Source: Akanthomyces muscarius (taxonomy: Eukaryota > Ascomycota > Sordariomycetes > Hypocreales > Cordycipitaceae). From it: DNA of 64,000 bases. The position numbers and the translations under genes were made by a program. This document shows, piece by piece, positions 59,288 to 64,000 of this stretch. The stretch is taken from the NCBI RefSeq assembly GCF_028009165.1, contig NW_026611617.1:1250001-1314000 (forward strand). Reading direction: 5' to 3'. The notes beneath the pieces were generated by a model. That model did not search any database and was not told where the DNA came from. It was given only the letters and a program-made list of their open reading frames with translations. Each line of letters begins with the position of its first letter. Positions within the stretch are counted from its first letter, which is position 1.

Positions 59288-60259
59288 ATTAATTCTCTTT
59301 ATAAAATAGAGAATTATAACCCCTATAGTACTATATTAGAGATATTCCTAGGCGTATAAGAACAGTATAACGCCCTTATAGAATAGAATAGGAGATAAGC
59401 TAAAAAGATATAGCTCCTCTATAAATAAATACTACTCTTATAAAATCAGGCCGTACCGCCCTTAAGAGTAACTACTATACCTTTTTCTACTAAATTAACT
59501 AATACTAATAATAATCTAATAACCTATAAAAGGAAACCACTCTTATAAGGGGATAAATTTAATAGCGACTAAAAAGCCTTTATAGGCTAGAAATAGGTAA
59601 TTACCTATAAGCTTAAAATTAATATAGAATTTATTAGGCCCTTAAAGGTATAATTTATATATATTTAGTTAAATCTAAGCTTAGTAGCTTAACTTAAAGT
59701 TACTATATACTTTAAGGTAGGCAGGTATAATAGGGAGTCTAACCCTTATACTTTCTTAAGCTACTTAAAGATAGTATTTAGTAACCCTTACTAATAGGAA
59801 CTTATAATAATAAAGCTAAACTACTTTAAGTAAGGGGAGAGAGAACCCTTCTTATAGTTCTATATATAATTTAAATAAGAACTAGCCTTAACTAATAGCT
59901 TACTTTAAAATAATAAGGTTAAACTTACTAAGCTCTACTTAGTACTTTTAGATATAATATAGGGGCTTATAGTTAGTTAATAAGTATTATAGATAAGCTA
60001 TAAGTCTATAATATAGGAACTATAAGAGCTCTCTATTAACTTAGAATTATATTAAATTAAAGAAAACTACTAATATAATATTTAGTAGAGAAACCCGCCT
60101 CTAAGAAAGGACTTAAAAGGGGACACTTTAATAATAGGTATATAAGGCCTATATATCCTACCCTCTTTTAACCTAAAGCCTTAAGGATAAAACTCTTTAT
60201 ATTAATAAACTACTTAGGTAACTAAAAAGGTTCTCTAGGAATAAAAGGATATAGGCGCC

Positions 60260-63200
60260 TGCCTTTATTATAGAAAAGATAGGCACTATATTAGTAAATA
60301 CTACCTCCTACTAGCATATTAGCTAATAACTAGGATAAATAAGATTAACACCTATATAAAGGAGAACACTATATTAAATAACTTAGAAAATAAGGACACT
60401 TAGGGAAAAGACTCCCCCTAAGCTAATAAAATATAAATATATTACTAAAAGACTAACTAAAAAACGTATACTAGATAGAAAAAGTGTAGAAGGATATAGT
60501 AGGTAGAATAAATATAAAACTATTTCTTATACTAGCTATCCTTAAGACCTATACCCTAATAGATATCCTTATAGATTTAAGGTATAAGTATTATAAAGCT
60601 ATATAGGAGGACACTATAAACTCCCTATAATTAGAGCGCGTATTACTCCCTTTATAGCGGTAAATTAAACTTATTACTAGGAACTCCCTAAAGTTCCTAA
60701 TATCCTATATAGCTAAGATATAAGTAGATATTAATAGTTAGGTATTTCTAATACTCCTCTATATTATACCTTCTCTCTCTTAGTTATTAATCCTAAGATT
60801 GTCTTAGCTAGCTTACTATAAATTATTAATAGATATAGAGTAGCGTTATATCTACCTATAAGTAGTAGTAAGATAGAAGATATACTCCCTAGACTAGCAC
60901 TAAATTATATAAGGCTCTAACCTATTAGGTAGTAGCTAGTTTTACTAATAATTAAAATAAGATTAAATTATATATAGTATAAAGATAAGGGTCTTAGTTA
61001 TAAGTATCTATAAAATTAATAATATTATATAATATACCTTAAAGAGCTTAAAAAGCCTATTAGAATAGTACTAGGCCTTTTAGAGCCTATTTATAAAGAA
61101 GGATATAGCTACCCTCCTACTATACCGCCCTAACTTTAATTATAAAATTAAAATCCGTATAAAGCTAGATAGGAGCCCTAAATAACTTCTATATAGTAGG
61201 CTATATTATATACTATAAGACTAATTACTTAAACTATACTACTAACTAACCGCCCTTCTTAATAAAGGCTAGATCTAAGCTAGCTCCTCTCTAGCTATAG
61301 TACCTATACTTTTAGTTAAAAAGGCAAATAAGAGTTAGCGTTTTTATATTAATTACTAAGGTCTTAACGCTATATTAGAAGATAACTACTACCTATTACT
61401 ACTTATTAAGAAGACTATCTATTCCTTATTAACTATAAAGTAGCTTACTAAGTTAGACGTCTACTTTACCTTCTATAAGCTATAAATAAAGCTTAGTTCT
61501 AAGAAGTATACTATATTTTATATAAGATTTAGATTATTTAAGTAGCTTATCTATCCCTTTAGCCTCTTAGATATACCTACTATATTCTAATAATATATAA
61601 ACTAGGTTCTAGGCGATATTCTAGACGACTATACTATAGCCTATCTTAATAATATTCTTATCTATAATAATAGCGACCTTACTAACTATAAGTAAAAGGT
61701 TACTATAATACTATTATAGCTTAATAAAACTAGACTTTATCTTAATCTTAATAAGTGTAAATTCTTTATTAAGATAGTAAAATACCTTAGGTTTATTATA
61801 AAGGTAGGTATATTACTTATACCTAACCTAAAGAAGGTTTAGGCTATCTATAAATAAGAGCCCTTATAGACTATAAAAGGGGTATAGAGCTTTCTTAGTT
61901 TCTCTAACTTCTACTAGGAATTTATCTTAAAATTCGCTACCTTATTAGAGCTACTTACCTAACTTACTTAAAAGTATATCTAGTTCTACTAGGGGGGGGA
62001 GGAGGATACTATTTTTAAAAAGCTAAAGTTACTATTTCTCTCTAAGCCCTACCTTATACTTTAAGATCCTACTAAGGAGGTTATAGTTAAAACTAACTAT
62101 TTTAGTATAGGGCTAAGAGGTTACTTATTATAACTTAATAATAGGAATATTTTATACCTAATTATATATTACTCTTAGAAGCTAATAATAGTAAAGTAGA
62201 ACTATACTATCTATAATAAGGAACTCCTTACTATAATTAAGTGTATCTAAGTATAAGAAGTAGAGCTTTAAGGGTAAGAGTACCCTTTTACTATACTTAC
62301 TAACTATAAAAACTTAAAGTACTTTATAAAACTATATATTATCTTAGAATAATAGGCCTACTAGGCTAAATTCCTCTTTATATTTTAATACCGCCTTTAC
62401 TACTAGCCTAGCCCTCTTATATAACAGCTAGACGTACTTAGCTATTAGGAGGTATATAAAGATAGACTAGACTGCCTACTAATAGGGATCTTAAGGCTAA
62501 TTAATATTACTATAATAAAGGATAGTCTTTATACTAAGGTGCTAATACCCCTATTTATAGATAATAACCTTAATACACTATAAGAATTAGCAGTTTAAAT
62601 AGACCTAAGCTATATAATAAAGATCACTATAGTCTAAGATAGCACTTATATATTTCCACCTAAAGCTAACTTAAAGGATTAAGTAATAGACTATACTATC
62701 TCCGTCTATTACTACCTATAGTTCTAAAGCTATCTCTAAGTACCTAATTAGGAGCCCCTTACTACTACTCTAATTAAGAAAGTATATACTAACCCCTCCT
62801 TAGTGTATTTAGGGAAGAATAATACCTTCCTCCTCTTTATATAGTTATACTACTAGTCTAGTATATTATAGGATATTATATAGTATATCTAAAACTATAC
62901 CTATTTTAGAGCTTATAAGTCTAAGAAACTATAATAGGGCCTCTTTTAACTAATACTAGTAGCTAACTACTACTAATAATAAATATCTATTAACTTTATA
63001 ACTAATTTACTAGTATAAAATAGTAATACACTATAGTTCCTTATAGTAATTATAAACTAGCTATCTAAATTTATTTAACTAAAAGTAATAACTATAATAA
63101 CAGCTAAGGCTTATATTAAACAGTTTCTCTTATATTAATAGCGTTTTTATAGCTTCTTTAGGTAAATTATTAGTAATAAAGGCTTTAACTAGGTTAGGGA

Positions 63201-63300
63201 ATTTTAGTGTACACTATACTGCCTAATAGGCACTAAGTAACTCCTTTCTACTATATATTACCCCTAGATAGATAGTAGTATAAAGAGGGTAAACTAAGAA
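60260..63300 (+). pseudogene. Broken gag-pol of Gypsy-C
   Basis: Zinc knuckle, protease, RT, RNase H and integrase follow one another in the Ty3/Gypsy order, but frames are interrupted by stops and catalytic residues are altered (YLNNIL in place of YLDDIL). It cannot encode an active polyprotein. Confidence 0.85.
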
Positions 63301-64000
63301 GTGTAAGTAGTACTATATATACTTATCTTATACTTATAGTATAATTAGATATAGTAACTACTAACTATATAATAGGTGTTAAATAATAGAGACTCCTTTA
63401 TTACTAGTTATAGCTTAAACCTCTTACTTTATAGCTATAATAAGGAATTAATTTAGACGCTATAAGAGGTAATAATAGTACTAAAGTCTCTAGTAGGACA
63501 CACCTAGACATTCTTTAAATAAATTTAAGATAAAGTTAAGCTTATATAGTCTACTATTATATATATATAGTAGTAATAAAAGGACTTTATAGATTAAATA
63601 TATTAACTAGCTAAATAATTCTATATTAGTAATAAAGTATAGCTTTCTTTTTAAAATATTACTATATTATAACTAAATAAGAAACTTAACTAGGTCTATA
63701 TAAAATATATAGTAACTAATATACTATTACTATTAATAGTTATATTAGACGTCCTTAGTAATATCTATAAAACCTTTTATATTAACCTTATTAAAAGAGC
63801 TATTACTAATCCCTTACTATCCTAAGCTTATAATAACTAGGCCCTAACACTTATACTAGTAAAAGATAAACTAGGTTCTAATCTAGCTAAAAAATACTTT
63901 ATTAAGAAAATCCTATACACTTAGAACGCCTATAGGCGTATAAAGAAAAGAGAAGTACTAGTAAAATAGACTAGCTATCTTACTCTAATATAGGAGCCCT

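Larger units (their letters stand above)
59059..64000 (+). mobile_element. Ty3/Gypsy LTR retrotransposon Gypsy-C, 5' part, runs off the window
   Basis: A 229-bp 5' LTR (59059-59287) is followed on the plus strand by gag with a CCHC knuckle remnant (60260-60301, reading CLYYRKDRHYISKYY, two Cys changed to Tyr), a protease-like ILIDLRYKYYKAI stretch (about 60560-60605), reverse transcriptase with YLNNILIY (61642-61665, from YLDDILIY) and LYLNLNKCKFF downstream, and integrase with ISINFITNL (62982-63008). Stops and D-to-N changes throughout fit RIP. The 3' LTR must lie beyond 64000. Gag and protease resemble Gypsy-B. Confidence 0.9.

Noticed and set aside
1..64000. tRNA or rRNA genes, CRISPR arrays, bacterial operons
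   Set aside because: I saw no cloverleaf or rRNA core sequence and no spaced repeat array; introns and gene structure are fungal.

Overview
The window looks like part of the nuclear genome of a filamentous ascomycete (Pezizomycotina). A Hypocreales-type sordariomycete is my guess, but no marker in the sequence proves the order. Supporting signs are short introns (51-90 bp) with GT-AG borders and CTAAC/CTGAC-like branch points, a giant fungal-type multimodular NRPS, a fungal ABCC transporter, and long AT-rich blocks with the transition pattern of repeat-induced point mutation (RIP).

Layout. (1) 1-8914: RIP-saturated repeats, namely a chromovirus-type Ty3/Gypsy element (166-7069) inside pieces of a Fot1/pogo-like DNA transposon. 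(2) 8915-10440: a lone, fairly GC-normal gene for a secreted YVTN/YncE-like beta-propeller protein, stranded between repeat blocks. (3) 10770-24308: a nest of transposons. A second, less mutated chromovirus copy (11703-18625, 5-bp duplication GGCCC) sits inside an older Gypsy element (Gypsy-B). Next to it a pogo-like element (20144-24308) contains another pogo-like element (20574-22676), which contains a solo LTR; a second, nearly unmutated solo LTR lies at 23509-23701. (4) 24430-54950: a GC-normal island carrying a small biosynthetic cluster. (5) 54950-64000: AT-rich repeats again, namely a Tc1/mariner remnant, a truncated pogo-like copy, an unrecognised 2-kb stretch with a 155-bp tandem duplication, and the 5' part of a third Gypsy element running off the end.

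The cluster. A single three-exon gene (44723 to 25176, minus strand) is read here as one 6,479-residue NRPS with architecture A-T | C-A-T-E | C-A-T | C-A-T-E | C-A-T | CT-T*. Five amino acids would be loaded, residues 2 and 4 epimerised to D, and the chain released by a terminal CT domain, most likely as a cyclic pentapeptide. A divergently transcribed nine-exon ABCC exporter (47589-52472, 1,450 aa) and a beta-lactamase-fold serine hydrolase (53086-54775, 545 aa) lie beside it. No N-methyltransferase domain, thioesterase, P450 or cluster-specific transcription factor is visible, so the product would be a plain NRPS peptide, exported by the ABC protein and possibly hydrolysed or resisted through the hydrolase.

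Main points for a second look: both NRPS introns fall at the same place in two duplicated C domains, showing that the enzyme grew by duplication of a bimodular unit; the last carrier-like domain has Leu where the phosphopantetheine Ser should be; three of the five A-domain pockets look almost the same; and the repeat nest can be dated in layers from target-site duplications and degree of RIP.
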